Shown: positions 7,402 through 15,588 of the stretch, piece by piece
How the letters are laid out: each line of letters opens with the position of its first letter
Position numbering within the stretch: the stretch's first letter is position 1
Assembly: GCF_900113715.1 (NCBI RefSeq)
Contig: NZ_FOQK01000018.1
Span: forward strand, 1 to 64,000
Direction of reading: 5' to 3'
Origin: Pseudoselenomonas ruminantium
Lineage (GTDB): Bacteria; Bacillota; Negativicutes; Selenomonadales; Selenomonadaceae
Length of the DNA: 64,000 nt
Position numbers and translations under genes: made by a program
The notes under the pieces: model-generated
Told to the model about the DNA's origin: nothing
Database searches by the model: none
Seen by the model: only the letters and a program-made list of their open reading frames with translations

Positions 7402-8400
7402 ATGAAAATCATTTCCTGGAATACGACGAATGCCTGCAATATGTACTGTGCGCATTGCTACCGTGATGCGGGCTGCAAGGCTGAGGAAGAGCTGAATACC
7501 GAGGAGGCCAAGAAACTCCTGCGTGAGATTGCCAAGGCCGGTTTCAAGATTATGATCTTCTCGGGCGGTGAGCCGTTGACGCGCCCCGATATCTTTGAGC
7601 TCGTGAAGTATGCGTCGGATCTGCACTTGATCCCGGTGTTCGGCACGAATGGTACGCTGATCACGCCGGAGGTGGCCAAGAAGCTCACTGAGGCCGGTGC
7701 GCGTGGCATGGGCATCTCTCTGGACTCCCTCGACAAGGCAAAGCACGATAAGTTCCGCAGCTTCCCCGGTGGCTGGGATGGCGCGGTGCAAGGTATGAAG
7801 AACTGCAAGGCAGTTGGCCTGCCGTTCCAGATCCATATGACAATCATGGATTGGAATCAGGCAGAAATCGAGTCTATGGTTGATTTCGCCGTCGAGCTTG
7901 GTGCCAAGGCTGTCCATTTCTTCTTCCTCGTGCCAACGGGGCGAGCTAAGACCATCGAGGAAGAATCGCTGCGGGCAGAGCAGTATGAGAGCGTGCTTAC
8001 ACGCATCATGAAGAAGCAGGAAGAGGTGGACATCGAGCTCAAGCCGACGTGTGCGCCGCAGTTCCTGCGCATTGCCGATCAGCTTGGTGTCAAGAGCCGT
8101 TTCCATCGCGGCTGCCTGGCGGGACTGTCCTACTGCATCATCAGCCCGCGAGGCAAGGTGCAGCCGTGCGCCTACCTCAATATGGAGCTCGGTGATGTGC
8201 GCGAGACGCCGTTTGATGAGATCTGGGCGAACAATGAGGTGCTCCAGAAACTCCGCACGCTGGATTACAGCGGCGGCTGCGGTACTTGCCAGTACAAGGG
8301 TGCCTGTGGCGGCTGCCGGGCACGTGCAGCCTATTATCATGAGGGCGACTATATGTCAGAGGAGCCGTGGTGCCTGTACCATGGCCGACGTGGCGAATAA
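7402..8400 (+). CDS. nirJ2: Radical SAM protein NirJ2
   Basis: 332 residues. The radical SAM cluster motif CNMYCAHC is close to the N-terminus (ISWNTTNACNMYC), then IFSGGEPL and GTNGTLIT. The C-terminal SPASM-like part is Cys-rich (CLAGLSYC, CAYLNM, CGTCQYKGACGGCRARA, and a final WC), enough for one or two extra 4Fe-4S clusters. This is the usual NirJ2 architecture and it sits directly behind nirJ1, so the two probably act on successive tetrapyrrole steps such as propionate removal or decarboxylation. No other tetrapyrrole gene is present in the window. GAGGGCAAG lies before the ATG. Confidence 0.85.
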   Translation: MKIISWNTTNACNMYCAHCYRDAGCKAEEELNTEEAKKLLREIAKAGFKIMIFSGGEPLTRPDIFELVKYASDLHLIPVFGTNGTLITPEVAKKLTEAGARGMGISLDSLDKAKHDKFRSFPGGWDGAVQGMKNCKAVGLPFQIHMTIMDWNQAEIESMVDFAVELGAKAVHFFFLVPTGRAKTIEEESLRAEQYESVLTRIMKKQEEVDIELKPTCAPQFLRIADQLGVKSRFHRGCLAGLSYCIISPRGKVQPCAYLNMELGDVRETPFDEIWANNEVLQKLRTLDYSGGCGTCQYKGACGGCRARAAYYHEGDYMSEEPWCLYHGRRGE

Positions 8401-8405
8401 GCAGG

Positions 8406-8440
8406 AAACTCCGTGCGGAACATTGTTCTGCACGGAGTTT
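8406..8440 (+). terminator. Strong 16-bp hairpin between nirJ2 and the HAD gene
   Basis: AAACTCCGTGCGGAAC (8406-8421) pairs completely, with one G-U, with GTTCTGCACGGAGTTT (8425-8440) around the loop ATT. Only three T residues close it, so it may be a partial terminator or an RNA-processing or stabilising element. It ends 17 bases before the next ATG. Confidence 0.55.
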
Positions 8441-8457
8441 GTGTCAGGAGGCTGCCG

Positions 8458-9267
8458 ATGATCAGACTGATACTGTCGGATATGGATGGGACATTGCTGG
8501 ATGACAAGGGGCGCTTGCCCGCAGGTTTTGATGATATGATCCAGCAGCTGCATGCGCGCGGAATCCTCTTTGCGCCGTGCTCCGGGCGCCAGTATCCATC
8601 ATTGCTGACGCTGTTTGCCCCCTATCAGGAGGAATTCCTGTTCATCGCGGAAAATGGAGCCTTGGCTCAGTATCGGGGCCAGGAGATTGTTTCGTGTGCG
8701 CTGGAGCGGCAGCTGGCGGCAGATCTTTTGGCAAGGTTTGCGGCAGATGAGCAGGTCTGCGTCCTGCTCGGGGGCAAGCGGGCCGCTTATCTGCGCCGCA
8801 GGAAGATCGATATGCGGCTGCGGGCCGAGCTGGCACGTTATGGCACGCGGTGGGAGCTGGTGGACGATTGGGCGGCAGTGGACGATGAGGTGCTCAAGCT
8901 GGCCTTTTTTGTGCCGGAGGGGCGGGCAAAGCAGCGGATCTGCCCGCAGCTCAGGGAATTCGGTGCGCGGGTGCAGATTGCCTATGCGGACGACCGCTGG
9001 GTGGATGTCATGGCCCCGGGGGTGAACAAGGGCGCAGCTGTCAAGCAGGTGCAGCACTATCTGGGGCTGGAAGCTGAGGAATGTGTGGCGTTTGGCGATT
9101 ATGCCAACGATGCGGATATGTTGAAGGCAGTAGCTTATAGTTTTGCTGTGGCAAATGCCCAGCCGGCCATCAGATCCCTGGCACGTTTTGCAGCACCGGC
9201 CAATACCGCTGGTGGTGTCATGCAGGCCGTTGGCCGGCTCATCCAGCAGGGACTCTGCGACAAATAA
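8458..9267 (+). CDS. HAD-superfamily IIB (Cof-type) phosphatase
   Basis: 269 residues from ATG 8458, which follows CAGGAGG. Motif I is SDMDGTLLD with the nucleophile and acid/base Asp; motif III is the Lys in PGVNKGAA; motif IV is GDYANDADML. The cap between them is type IIB. Cof-type enzymes remove phosphate from sugar phosphates, PLP or nucleotides, and the substrate cannot be predicted here. It is separated from nirJ2 by a strong hairpin, so it may be only partly co-transcribed with it. Confidence 0.88.
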   Translation: MIRLILSDMDGTLLDDKGRLPAGFDDMIQQLHARGILFAPCSGRQYPSLLTLFAPYQEEFLFIAENGALAQYRGQEIVSCALERQLAADLLARFAADEQVCVLLGGKRAAYLRRRKIDMRLRAELARYGTRWELVDDWAAVDDEVLKLAFFVPEGRAKQRICPQLREFGARVQIAYADDRWVDVMAPGVNKGAAVKQVQHYLGLEAEECVAFGDYANDADMLKAVAYSFAVANAQPAIRSLARFAAPANTAGGVMQAVGRLIQQGLCDK

Positions 9268-9306
9268 AGAAATGGTGTAAACCTGTAACTTCGTGAGCGG
9301 ATATGC

Positions 9307-9312
9307 TACAAT
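9307..9312 (+). promoter_or_regulatory. Extended -10 element (TGCTACAAT) before the PHP gene
   Basis: TACAAT with an upstream TG lies 35 bp before the start codon at 9348. No good -35 box is seen, as usual for extended -10 promoters. Confidence 0.45.
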
Positions 9313-9347
9313 GGGGTTGCAGGTTTTTTGATGGGGAGGTTGATACG

Positions 9348-10196
9348 ATGAAGATCGATTACCATATGCATTTTGAGAAGGGGGCCTACGACAAGGATTG
9401 GGTGGAAGGTTTCTTCACGGCGGCCAAGGCACGGGGACTGGCGGAAATCGGCATTTCCGAGCATTCGCATACATTTCCGGAATTCAAGGAGCTCTACTAT
9501 GAGGACCTGGTGCTCGATGATTCGTTCATCGGACGGTTCCAGCAGCAGTGGCTCAAGTCGAACAAATTCAAGTATACGCTCGATGAATATTTTGCCTTCA
9601 TGGCGGAGCTGCGCAGGACGCATACCGTGCGGACCGGGATTGAGGTCTGCAACTTCCAGGATCAGGGAAAGGTCAGGGATATCCTCAAGGAGTATCCGTT
9701 TGACTATGTGATCGGCTCCGTGCACTTCCTGCATGGCTGGGCGTATGATTCGGCGGAGATCAAGGCGGAATGGGAAAATCATCCGCTGGAAGATATCTAC
9801 GAATGGTATACGGAGGAAATCGAGAAGCTGGCTGCGGCTGGTTTGTATGATGTGCTCGGTCATCCTTTCAATATCCGCCTGTTCAAGTTCCTGCCTGATT
9901 TTGATGTGACCCCGTATCTCGAGCGGGCGGTCAAGGCACTCAAGCAAGCGGATATGATTGTCGACGTAAACACGGGGACGCTGTACCGCTATCCGATTGC
10001 CGAGATTTCCCCGTATCCGGAGTTCATGCGGCTGGCAGCGAAATATGACCTGCCGATCATCACGACCTCCGATGCCCATAAGCCGGAGGATTGTGGCGCG
10101 TATAACCAGGAAGCTGTTGATTACGCGAAGGGATTTGGCTATACAACGACTCTGCAATTGGCGGGGCGGAAACGCAAGGTTATCGAGCTGGATTAA
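9348..10196 (+). CDS. PHP-domain histidinol-phosphatase-type phosphoesterase (HisJ family)
   Basis: 282 residues from ATG 9348 behind GGGGAGG. Metal ligands of the PHP fold are all visible: DYHMHFE near the N-terminus, SEHSHTF, GIEVCNF, SVHFLHGW, GHPFN and TSDAHKPED at the C-terminus. The family hydrolyses L-histidinol phosphate in histidine synthesis, though several PHP proteins of this shape act on other phosphoesters. No other his gene is present, so the pathway role is inferred from family only. The gene appears to have its own promoter. Confidence 0.82.
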   Translation: MKIDYHMHFEKGAYDKDWVEGFFTAAKARGLAEIGISEHSHTFPEFKELYYEDLVLDDSFIGRFQQQWLKSNKFKYTLDEYFAFMAELRRTHTVRTGIEVCNFQDQGKVRDILKEYPFDYVIGSVHFLHGWAYDSAEIKAEWENHPLEDIYEWYTEEIEKLAAAGLYDVLGHPFNIRLFKFLPDFDVTPYLERAVKALKQADMIVDVNTGTLYRYPIAEISPYPEFMRLAAKYDLPIITTSDAHKPEDCGAYNQEAVDYAKGFGYTTTLQLAGRKRKVIELD

Positions 10197-10244
10197 GTTG
10201 ATAAAGATTGTTTATCGACTATAAAAAATATTCTAACAAATCTA

Positions 10245-10273
10245 TTGACATGATACCTGCGTGGTAGTAGAAT
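10245..10273 (+). promoter_or_regulatory. Strong sigma-A-type promoter
   Basis: TTGACA (10245-10250), a 17-bp spacer and TAGAAT (10268-10273). It drives the 77-residue gene at 10492 through a leader of about 210 bases. Confidence 0.85.
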
Positions 10274-10279
10274 AAGAGT

Positions 10280-10491
10280 ACAAAGTGATATCAAAAGTGG
10301 ATTAAGGATTTTACATATTTTTGTTACGTGAGCTTAAGTTTTTCGTGATAATCAGCGATATAACTTGTAACAGAGGAGCAATGACAGAGGATTGTACTTG
10401 CATGATTGGGAATTGGTCGAGATAATGTGGAGGGTTATTTCATCAATTCGATCAATTGCAATCAGGATTTTTGTTACAAGGAGAGATTATC
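10280..10491 (+). promoter_or_regulatory. Long 5' leader, possible regulatory RNA
   Basis: About 210 transcribed but untranslated bases precede a very small gene. GTTAC near 10323 can pair with GTAAC near 10370, and a second TTGTTAC occurs just before the ribosome site (about 10470). I do not recognise a known riboswitch. Confidence 0.3.
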
Positions 10492-10725
10492 ATGAAAGTG
10501 CAAATTTATTCTCAGTGGATGGAAGATGTGTTTATTCCCGTCCGCGTAAAACAGTTCACGAAAGCAGCTAAACTGATGGGCCATACCGGTTTTAAAGCTT
10601 ATGCTGAAAATCATGACGTGGTCGGCCGGACTTTGTCAGACCGCAAATCTGCAGAGTATCAGGCAGTAGCTGAATGGCTCGATAGCCGTGAGATTGATAA
10701 CAACGTGGCTGAAGGTGTCGCGTAA
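10492..10725 (+). CDS. Small conserved-looking protein, unknown function (77 aa)
   Basis: Start ATG 10492 after AAGGAGAG. The product is soluble and mildly charged, with a basic middle (VRVKQFTKAAKLMGHTGFKAYAENH) and an acidic end; there is no signal, membrane helix or cysteine. It has its own strong promoter, long leader and terminator, which suggests a well-expressed, independently regulated gene. No family recognised. Confidence 0.7.
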   Translation: MKVQIYSQWMEDVFIPVRVKQFTKAAKLMGHTGFKAYAENHDVVGRTLSDRKSAEYQAVAEWLDSREIDNNVAEGVA

Positions 10726-10741
10726 CAAAATATGTAAGAAT

Positions 10742-10781
10742 GGCGTCCCTGTTTTATCGTGCAGGCGGCGCCTTTATTTTA
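10742..10781. terminator. Probable shared terminator between convergent genes
   Basis: GGCG-T-CCCTG can pair with CAGG-CG-GCGCC, followed by TTTATTTT on the plus strand; the minus strand meets AATTCTTACATATTTTG. It separates the 77-residue gene from the convergent gene ending at 10791. Confidence 0.45.
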
Positions 10782-10790
10782 TGCCTTTAT

Positions 10791-11366
10791 TCAGTGCAGG
10801 TTCTGTGGCGGCTGGGGAACGGTGATGTCGAGCTTGACTTCTTGGACGGCACAGGCTTGTTCACGCATTTGTGCAGAGGTCTTCTGGGCCCAGATCTGCT
10901 GGACTTTCTTGCGATAGCCTTCGGGGGAGAGCGGTTTTTGCTGCTGGTGCTTGACGTGCTTGCGCAGGATGCTCATGAATTTCTCGTTTACCTGGACCTC
11001 ACGCTGGGCCAGCAAGATCTGCAGAGTAGTGTCGACAAGATAGAGATGCAGTACGGAGTCCCGCAGGCTTTTCTCGGTCGGCATGAGTTCGGGCTTGATG
11101 CCCGTAAGCGAGAAGGGCGCATCGCCCCAGCCTTCCTTGAAGATGCCGTCAATCTGATAGAGGAAGAACAGCAGACCATCCTGCTCGTAGAGCGCGAGCT
11201 CCATCTTGCCCGTGCGGAAGGCTTCCGTGGCGATGACGTCAGTGCGCGAGAGCTGCAGGATGAACATGCTGCCGTTGGCATCAATCTGGAACATGCCGCC
11301 ATCCTGCTGGCTCTTGATGGGCAGCGGGAAGCGTTCTCCTACTTGGAAGTTCGTATAATCACTCAT
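10791..11366 (-). CDS. Conserved hypothetical protein (191 aa)
   Basis: Start chosen at the ATG ending at 11366 on the minus strand because AAAGGAG lies 9 bases upstream; the open frame continues into hydF without a ribosome site and must not be used. The product opens MSDYTNFQVGERF and appears beta-rich for about 120 residues, then turns into a charged helical tail (LRKHVKHQQQKPLSPEGYRKKVQQIW). No signal peptide or catalytic motif is seen. It is transcribed divergently from hydF, with 105 bp between the starts, which may mean shared control. Function unknown. Confidence 0.75.
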   Translation of the reverse strand: MSDYTNFQVGERFPLPIKSQQDGGMFQIDANGSMFILQLSRTDVIATEAFRTGKMELALYEQDGLLFFLYQIDGIFKEGWGDAPFSLTGIKPELMPTEKSLRDSVLHLYLVDTTLQILLAQREVQVNEKFMSILRKHVKHQQQKPLSPEGYRKKVQQIWAQKTSAQMREQACAVQEVKLDITVPQPPQNLH

Positions 11367-11432
11367 GGATGAAGACTCCTTTGTTTCTGTTGATGTACCC
11401 ATACAGTGTATCATATTTTGATGGGGCTGTGC

Positions 11433-11438
11433 TATACT
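11433..11438 (+). promoter_or_regulatory. Likely -10 box of hydF
   Basis: TATACT lies 34 bp before the hydF start with a poor -35 region. Confidence 0.4.
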
Positions 11439-11471
11439 GAATAAGAAGAAGGACGCAAGGAGTGAGTAGAA

Positions 11472-12728
11472 ATGAGTCTTAATGATACGCCGCGGGCCAA
11501 CCGGCTGCACATCGGCCTGTTTGGCAAGCGCAATAGTGGCAAGTCGAGTTTGGTCAATGCATTGACGGGGCAGCAGGTGGCAACGGTGTCGGCTGTACCA
11601 GGGACGACAACAGATCCGGTTTACAAGGCGATGGAGCTTCATGGCATCGGACCAGTGGTATTCATCGATACGGCCGGTTTCGATGATGTGGGGGAGCTCG
11701 GCGCACTGCGTGTGGGCCGGACCGAGCAGGCCGCCAAGGAAACAGATATTGCGCTGGTGCTTTTCAGCGATGAGGATATGGCTGGCGAGTGCGAGTGGAT
11801 AAAGCGCCTGCAGGCGGCGAAGACACCTGTGGTAGCTGTGGTCAGCCAGGCCGATGTGCGGGCTGATGGTGGGCAGGAGCTATCCCGGAGGATACAGGAA
11901 CAGACAGGCCTGACGCCGCTGGTGGTGAGTGCTGCGGAAAAGAGCGGCCTGGACGCGCTGCGGGCAGAAATGATCCGCCAGCTGCCAGAGGATTATGCGG
12001 CCGAGAGTATCACCGCAGGGCTTTGTGCTGCAGGCGATACAGTCCTGCTGGTCATGCCGCAGGATATACAGGCACCGAAGGGGCGGCTGATCCTGCCGCA
12101 GGTACAGACTTTGCGGGAACTGCTGGACAGGCATTGTCATGTGCTCTGCTGCACGACGGATGAGATGGCAGCGACGCTGGCTTTGCTCAAGGAGCCGCCA
12201 CAGCTCATCATCACGGATTCGCAGGCATTCCGCAGTGTCCATGCACAGAAACCGGCAGCGAGCCGGCTGACGTCATTTTCCGTGCTGTTTGCAGGCTATA
12301 AGGGCGATATTGCTTATTTTGCCGCATCGGCCCGCAAGCTGCTGGAGCTTCCGGCTGATGCGCATATCCTGATTGCTGAGGCCTGTACCCACCGGCCGCT
12401 GACCGAAGACATCGGCCGGGTGAAGCTGCCGCAGCTGCTGCGCAAGCGCCTGGGCGGGCAGCTGGAGATCACGGTGACAGCAGGCCGCGATTTTCCCGCG
12501 GACCTGCGGCAGGCGGGCATTGATTTTGTCATCCATTGCGGGGCGTGCATGTTCAATCGCAAGTATGTACTGAGCCGCGTCGAAGCGTGCCGCAGGCAGG
12601 GCGTGCCGATGTCGAACTATGGCATTGCGATTGCGGCGCTGCTGGGCATCCTGGATGATGTGGAGATGCTGGGCGGGGAAAATGACAGGCAGGAAATTTG
12701 CCAGTCACACGCAAATACGGTACAATAA
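11472..12728 (+). CDS. hydF: [FeFe]-hydrogenase H-cluster maturation GTPase HydF
   Basis: 418 residues. The N-terminal Era-like GTPase has GKRNSGKSS (18-26), a TTT switch region, DTAG and a later SQAD in the NKxD position. The central part is the dimerisation domain. The C-terminal 4Fe-4S domain has the diagnostic CTH (Cys305-His307) and HCGAC (His355, Cys356, Cys359). HydF is the scaffold that receives the 2Fe subcluster precursor made by HydE and HydG and gives it to the hydrogenase. hydE, hydG and the hydrogenase are not in the window. A promoter for the next gene is embedded in its last codons. Confidence 0.93.
   Translation: MSLNDTPRANRLHIGLFGKRNSGKSSLVNALTGQQVATVSAVPGTTTDPVYKAMELHGIGPVVFIDTAGFDDVGELGALRVGRTEQAAKETDIALVLFSDEDMAGECEWIKRLQAAKTPVVAVVSQADVRADGGQELSRRIQEQTGLTPLVVSAAEKSGLDALRAEMIRQLPEDYAAESITAGLCAAGDTVLLVMPQDIQAPKGRLILPQVQTLRELLDRHCHVLCCTTDEMAATLALLKEPPQLIITDSQAFRSVHAQKPAASRLTSFSVLFAGYKGDIAYFAASARKLLELPADAHILIAEACTHRPLTEDIGRVKLPQLLRKRLGGQLEITVTAGRDFPADLRQAGIDFVIHCGACMFNRKYVLSRVEACRRQGVPMSNYGIAIAALLGILDDVEMLGGENDRQEICQSHANTVQ
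12698..12726 (+). promoter_or_regulatory. Promoter inside the 3' end of hydF
   Basis: TTGCCA (12698-12703), 17 bp, TACAAT (12721-12726). It lies within the last codons of hydF and 46 bp before the next start codon. Confidence 0.7.
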
Positions 12729-12772
12729 TACATATTCCGATAAAATTACCGCTGATAAAGAGGTGGATAGCA

Positions 12773-13780
12773 ATGAGAAAAGAAGCAAGGTATATCTTGG
12801 GGCTGGGGGCCTGCTCGCTGTGGCTTTTCCTGGCCGCACCGGTGTCGGCTAAGACGGTCGTGCATACGGATCCTGGGACGGCGACGATACGCCTGGCTGC
12901 GACGCAGGCAGAGGCACAGCCAGTAAGCAAGCCGGCACCAACGGGCTGGTTTTGGCTGAGCTCCGACGATAATTACAGCAAGTATATCGATTACCAGTCT
13001 GTCGTGACGATGCCACGCCGCAGCAAGGCAGGGGAGGCAGCCTATGAGACGGATGTACAGGCCTGGACAAAGACGGAATACAGCTATGAGGGAGCCAAGG
13101 AAACCCTGACGGCATATGGTCTGCTGGATAAGATCGGTGATCCGGGGAAACTTGCGTATAGCACGGCATTGCTGTCGATAAACCCGCAGACGCGTCAGGT
13201 GTGGTATATGGAGGAACATTTCCATGATAAGACGGGCGCGGTGATCTGGTCGCATGCCAATGATGCGGCTTATCGCAACAACGATGCCAAGGGCAAGGAA
13301 ATCAACTCGCAGGCCTTTGATGCGGCATTCTATCAGGCTGCCATCGACCGGGCTTTCCCGGGCGCCGGTGAGACGGCACGGGCTGAGGCGAAAGACCGTT
13401 GGTACGATATCTTTACGAAACAGACGCCCGATGGCATCCGCTATACGATCGCTGCCGATACGACGACGATGCGCATGGAAAAGAATAACCTGATCTTCTG
13501 GAGCTGGCAGGAGACAAAGGATACCGATGGCAAGGTCGTCGATGTCAAGTTCCTCAAGATGGCGATGAACCTGCCAGAGGCTACATTGCTCGTCATCAAT
13601 GGCACGCATTGGGCACCTCAGACGGGCTGGCAGTCGCTGGAAAATGAGCTCGATGGCCACTACCGCATGATCCCGCCGACCTCGGATGAGTATCAGATGG
13701 TCACGGCCTTGCGCGACTATGCCAAGCAGTATGATACGTGGGTCAACCGCTACTATCGCTTATATGCACCGAAAAAATGA
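12773..13780 (+). CDS. Exported protein of unknown function (335 aa)
   Basis: Start ATG 12773 after AGAGGTGG. A clear signal peptide runs to about residue 26 (basic start, then LGACSLWLFLAAPVSA). The mature part contains two similar blocks that both mention a surface-type pattern (WFWLSSDDNYSKYIDYQS near 55 and LIFWSWQETKDTDG near 245), suggesting an internal duplication of a lipoprotein-like beta domain. There is no lipobox Cys, so it should be free in the periplasm. Its own promoter and terminator make it a single-gene unit. Confidence 0.75.
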   Translation: MRKEARYILGLGACSLWLFLAAPVSAKTVVHTDPGTATIRLAATQAEAQPVSKPAPTGWFWLSSDDNYSKYIDYQSVVTMPRRSKAGEAAYETDVQAWTKTEYSYEGAKETLTAYGLLDKIGDPGKLAYSTALLSINPQTRQVWYMEEHFHDKTGAVIWSHANDAAYRNNDAKGKEINSQAFDAAFYQAAIDRAFPGAGETARAEAKDRWYDIFTKQTPDGIRYTIAADTTTMRMEKNNLIFWSWQETKDTDGKVVDVKFLKMAMNLPEATLLVINGTHWAPQTGWQSLENELDGHYRMIPPTSDEYQMVTALRDYAKQYDTWVNRYYRLYAPKK

Positions 13781-13790
13781 AATGGACATG

Positions 13791-13823
13791 AGCCGGTTCT
13801 GCAAGGAACCGGCTTATTTTATT
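13791..13823 (+). terminator. Rho-independent terminator
   Basis: AGCCGGTTC (13791-13799) pairs with GAACCGGCT (13806-13814), then TATTTTATT. Confidence 0.85.
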
Positions 13824-13855
13824 GTAAGACTGTAAATGAATGGCGCCATTTATGG

Positions 13856-13861
13856 TATAAT
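13856..13861 (+). promoter_or_regulatory. Extended -10 (TGGTATAAT) of metA
   Basis: A consensus TATAAT with TG upstream, 63 bp before the metA start. The leader is too short for a SAM riboswitch and contains none. Confidence 0.6.
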
Positions 13862-13923
13862 GGAAAAAGTATGTGCTCAAGTGTAAAGCTTGGGCGAGAT
13901 TGCGAAACGAAGGAAGTGGTTGA

Positions 13924-14859
13924 ATGCCAATCAAGATACCGAATGCGCTGCCTGCGGCGCATATTCTCGAGAGTGAGAATCTGTTTGTCATGGATGCGGA
14001 CCGAGCTTATAGCCAGGATATCCGTCCGCTGAAGATATTGATCCTGAACCTGATGCCAATCAAATACATCACGGAGACTCAGCTGCTGCGCCTGCTGGGC
14101 AACTCGCCGCTGCAGGTAGAGGTTGACTTCATCTACACGGAGACTTACGTGCCCAGCCATACGCCCAGCGATTATCTCGCGCAGTTCTATGGCACGTTTG
14201 ATGAGGTGCGCCATAAGAAATACGATGGCATGATCATCACCGGGGCGCCGGTCGAGAACATGAAGTTCGAGGAGGTAGCCTACTGGGATGAGGTTTCCGA
14301 GATCATGGAGTGGAGCAAGACGCATGTCTATTCCACCTTCCATATCTGCTGGGGCGCCCAGGCTGGACTCTACTACCATTATGGCATTCCGAAGTATCCG
14401 GTACCGGAGAAGATCTTCGGTGTCTTCAAGCATCATACCTGTGTGGCTCATGAGCGCCTGCTGCGTGGTTTTGATGATGAGTTCTATGTGCCGCATTCGC
14501 GCCATACGGAGGAGCATAAGGAAGACATCCTGAAGGTGCCTGAGCTTACGATCCTGGCGGAATCGGATGAGGAAGCCGGCCCGTATATCATCGCGAACCT
14601 GGCCAAGCGGCAGTTCTTCATCACTGGCCATGCCGAATATGATCCGACGACTCTCAAGCAGGAGTATGACCGCGACCTCAAGGCAGGTATGAACCCGAAT
14701 ATCCCGCAGAACTACTACCCGGATGATGATCCCTCGCGCCCGCCGATTGTCCGCTGGCGCAGTGTGGCACATCTGCTGTTTGCCAACTGGCTCAATTACT
14801 ACGTCTATCAGGAGACGCCTTATGAGCTGGATGAACTCTACAAGGAGATGGAAGACTGA
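13924..14859 (+). CDS. metA: Homoserine O-acetyltransferase MetA (acetyl-CoA type)
   Basis: 311 residues, full length for the MetA family. The catalytic Cys142 is in [11 protein letters not shown], and His237 and Glu239 in ITGHAEYD complete the site. Residue 111, which decides the acyl donor in this family, is Glu ([12 protein letters not shown]): Glu111 enzymes use acetyl-CoA, whereas E. coli MetA has Gly and uses succinyl-CoA. The enzyme makes O-acetylhomoserine, the first committed step of methionine synthesis. GAAGGAAGTGG precedes the ATG. The gene stands alone with its own promoter. Confidence 0.93.
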   Translation: MPIKIPNALPAAHILESENLFVMDADRAYSQDIRPLKILILNLMPIKYITETQLLRLLGNSPLQVEVDFIYTETYVPSHTPSDYLAQFYGTFDEVRHKKYDGMIITGAPVENMKFEEVAYWDEVSEIMEWSKTHVYSTFHICWGAQAGLYYHYGIPKYPVPEKIFGVFKHHTCVAHERLLRGFDDEFYVPHSRHTEEHKEDILKVPELTILAESDEEAGPYIIANLAKRQFFITGHAEYDPTTLKQEYDRDLKAGMNPNIPQNYYPDDDPSRPPIVRWRSVAHLLFANWLNYYVYQETPYELDELYKEMED

Positions 14860-14864
14860 GTTCA

Positions 14865-14892
14865 TTGTGTTTTCAGCTGATGGTGTTATACT
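14865..14892 (+). promoter_or_regulatory. Promoter before the exported Lys-rich protein
   Basis: TTGTGT (14865-14870), a 16-bp spacer and TATACT (14887-14892), 43 bp before the start codon. Confidence 0.6.
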
Positions 14893-14934
14893 TACTGACA
14901 TTTGAATGAATCAATTGCTAAAGGGGAAGATTAC

Positions 14935-15573
14935 ATGAAGATGCGATGGGGAGCGGGATTGCTCGCGGCAGCGTTGCTGTTTGCCGCAGCTCCGCAAGCA
15001 GACGCAGAGGAAACGATTTCGGAGGAAATCTATCAGTGGGTGCAGTCGACGGCCCGTCAGAATTATTATTTCAATAAGCAGCATATCTATTTCGGCAAAG
15101 ATGAGAAGGGGAATATCAATCTCGATATCCTGACAGTGCCGGTACTCAAGACGTATGATTCCATCCAGATCCAGGATGTCGTCTCCAAGCGCCGCTGGAA
15201 AGGCCAGTCGACGGCAGGCTATGGCGATCTGGCAGGCTGTGCGGAGTATCTGCTGTTCCATGTCAAGGAGCAGACCGTGGAGATCGTCAAGCACGAAGAC
15301 CTCGATAGCGACTGGGGGACTTTGGGCACGACGACGGTGAAGCGCACGGTCAAGATCGCTGACCTGTCCGAAAAGGATGTTGACGCGAAATTCTATCATG
15401 CCATCCTCGAGTATGCAGAGCAGCATGGCTCTGAGATCGCTGCCCGCACGGAAAAGGAAAAAGGCGCCAAGCTGACAAAAGAGGCGCAGAAGCAGCTCGA
15501 AAAGGGGCAGCAGACGGATAAGGATGGCAAGGATGCCAAGAAGAATAAGAAAGAGCAGAAAAAACGCAGATAA
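14935..15573 (+). CDS. Exported protein with lysine-rich tail, unknown function (212 aa)
   Basis: Start ATG 14935 after AAGGGGAAG. The signal peptide is MKMRWGAGLLAAALLFAAAPQADA with an AxA cleavage site at about residue 24. The mature core (to about 165) is a mixed alpha/beta domain of unknown family. The last 40 residues are almost all charged, rich in Lys, Gln and Asp (KDGKDAKKNKKEQKKRR), which may contact anionic cell wall or lipopolysaccharide. It is followed within 16 bases by the ROK kinase gene, so they may be co-transcribed. Confidence 0.75.
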   Translation: MKMRWGAGLLAAALLFAAAPQADAEETISEEIYQWVQSTARQNYYFNKQHIYFGKDEKGNINLDILTVPVLKTYDSIQIQDVVSKRRWKGQSTAGYGDLAGCAEYLLFHVKEQTVEIVKHEDLDSDWGTLGTTTVKRTVKIADLSEKDVDAKFYHAILEYAEQHGSEIAARTEKEKGAKLTKEAQKQLEKGQQTDKDGKDAKKNKKEQKKRR

Positions 15574-15588
15574 AGTGTGGCGTATAGC

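Noticed and set aside
6234-8340. Long minus-strand frames opposite nirJ1 and nirJ2
   Set aside because: They are shadows of well-recognised radical SAM genes and their products have low-information composition.
10740-11372. 210-codon plus-strand frame
   Set aside because: It overlaps the minus-strand gene 10791-11366, which has a proper ribosome site and a normal-looking product; the plus frame has none.
13826-13923. SAM riboswitch before metA
   Set aside because: The leader of about 60 bases is too short and lacks the conserved core.
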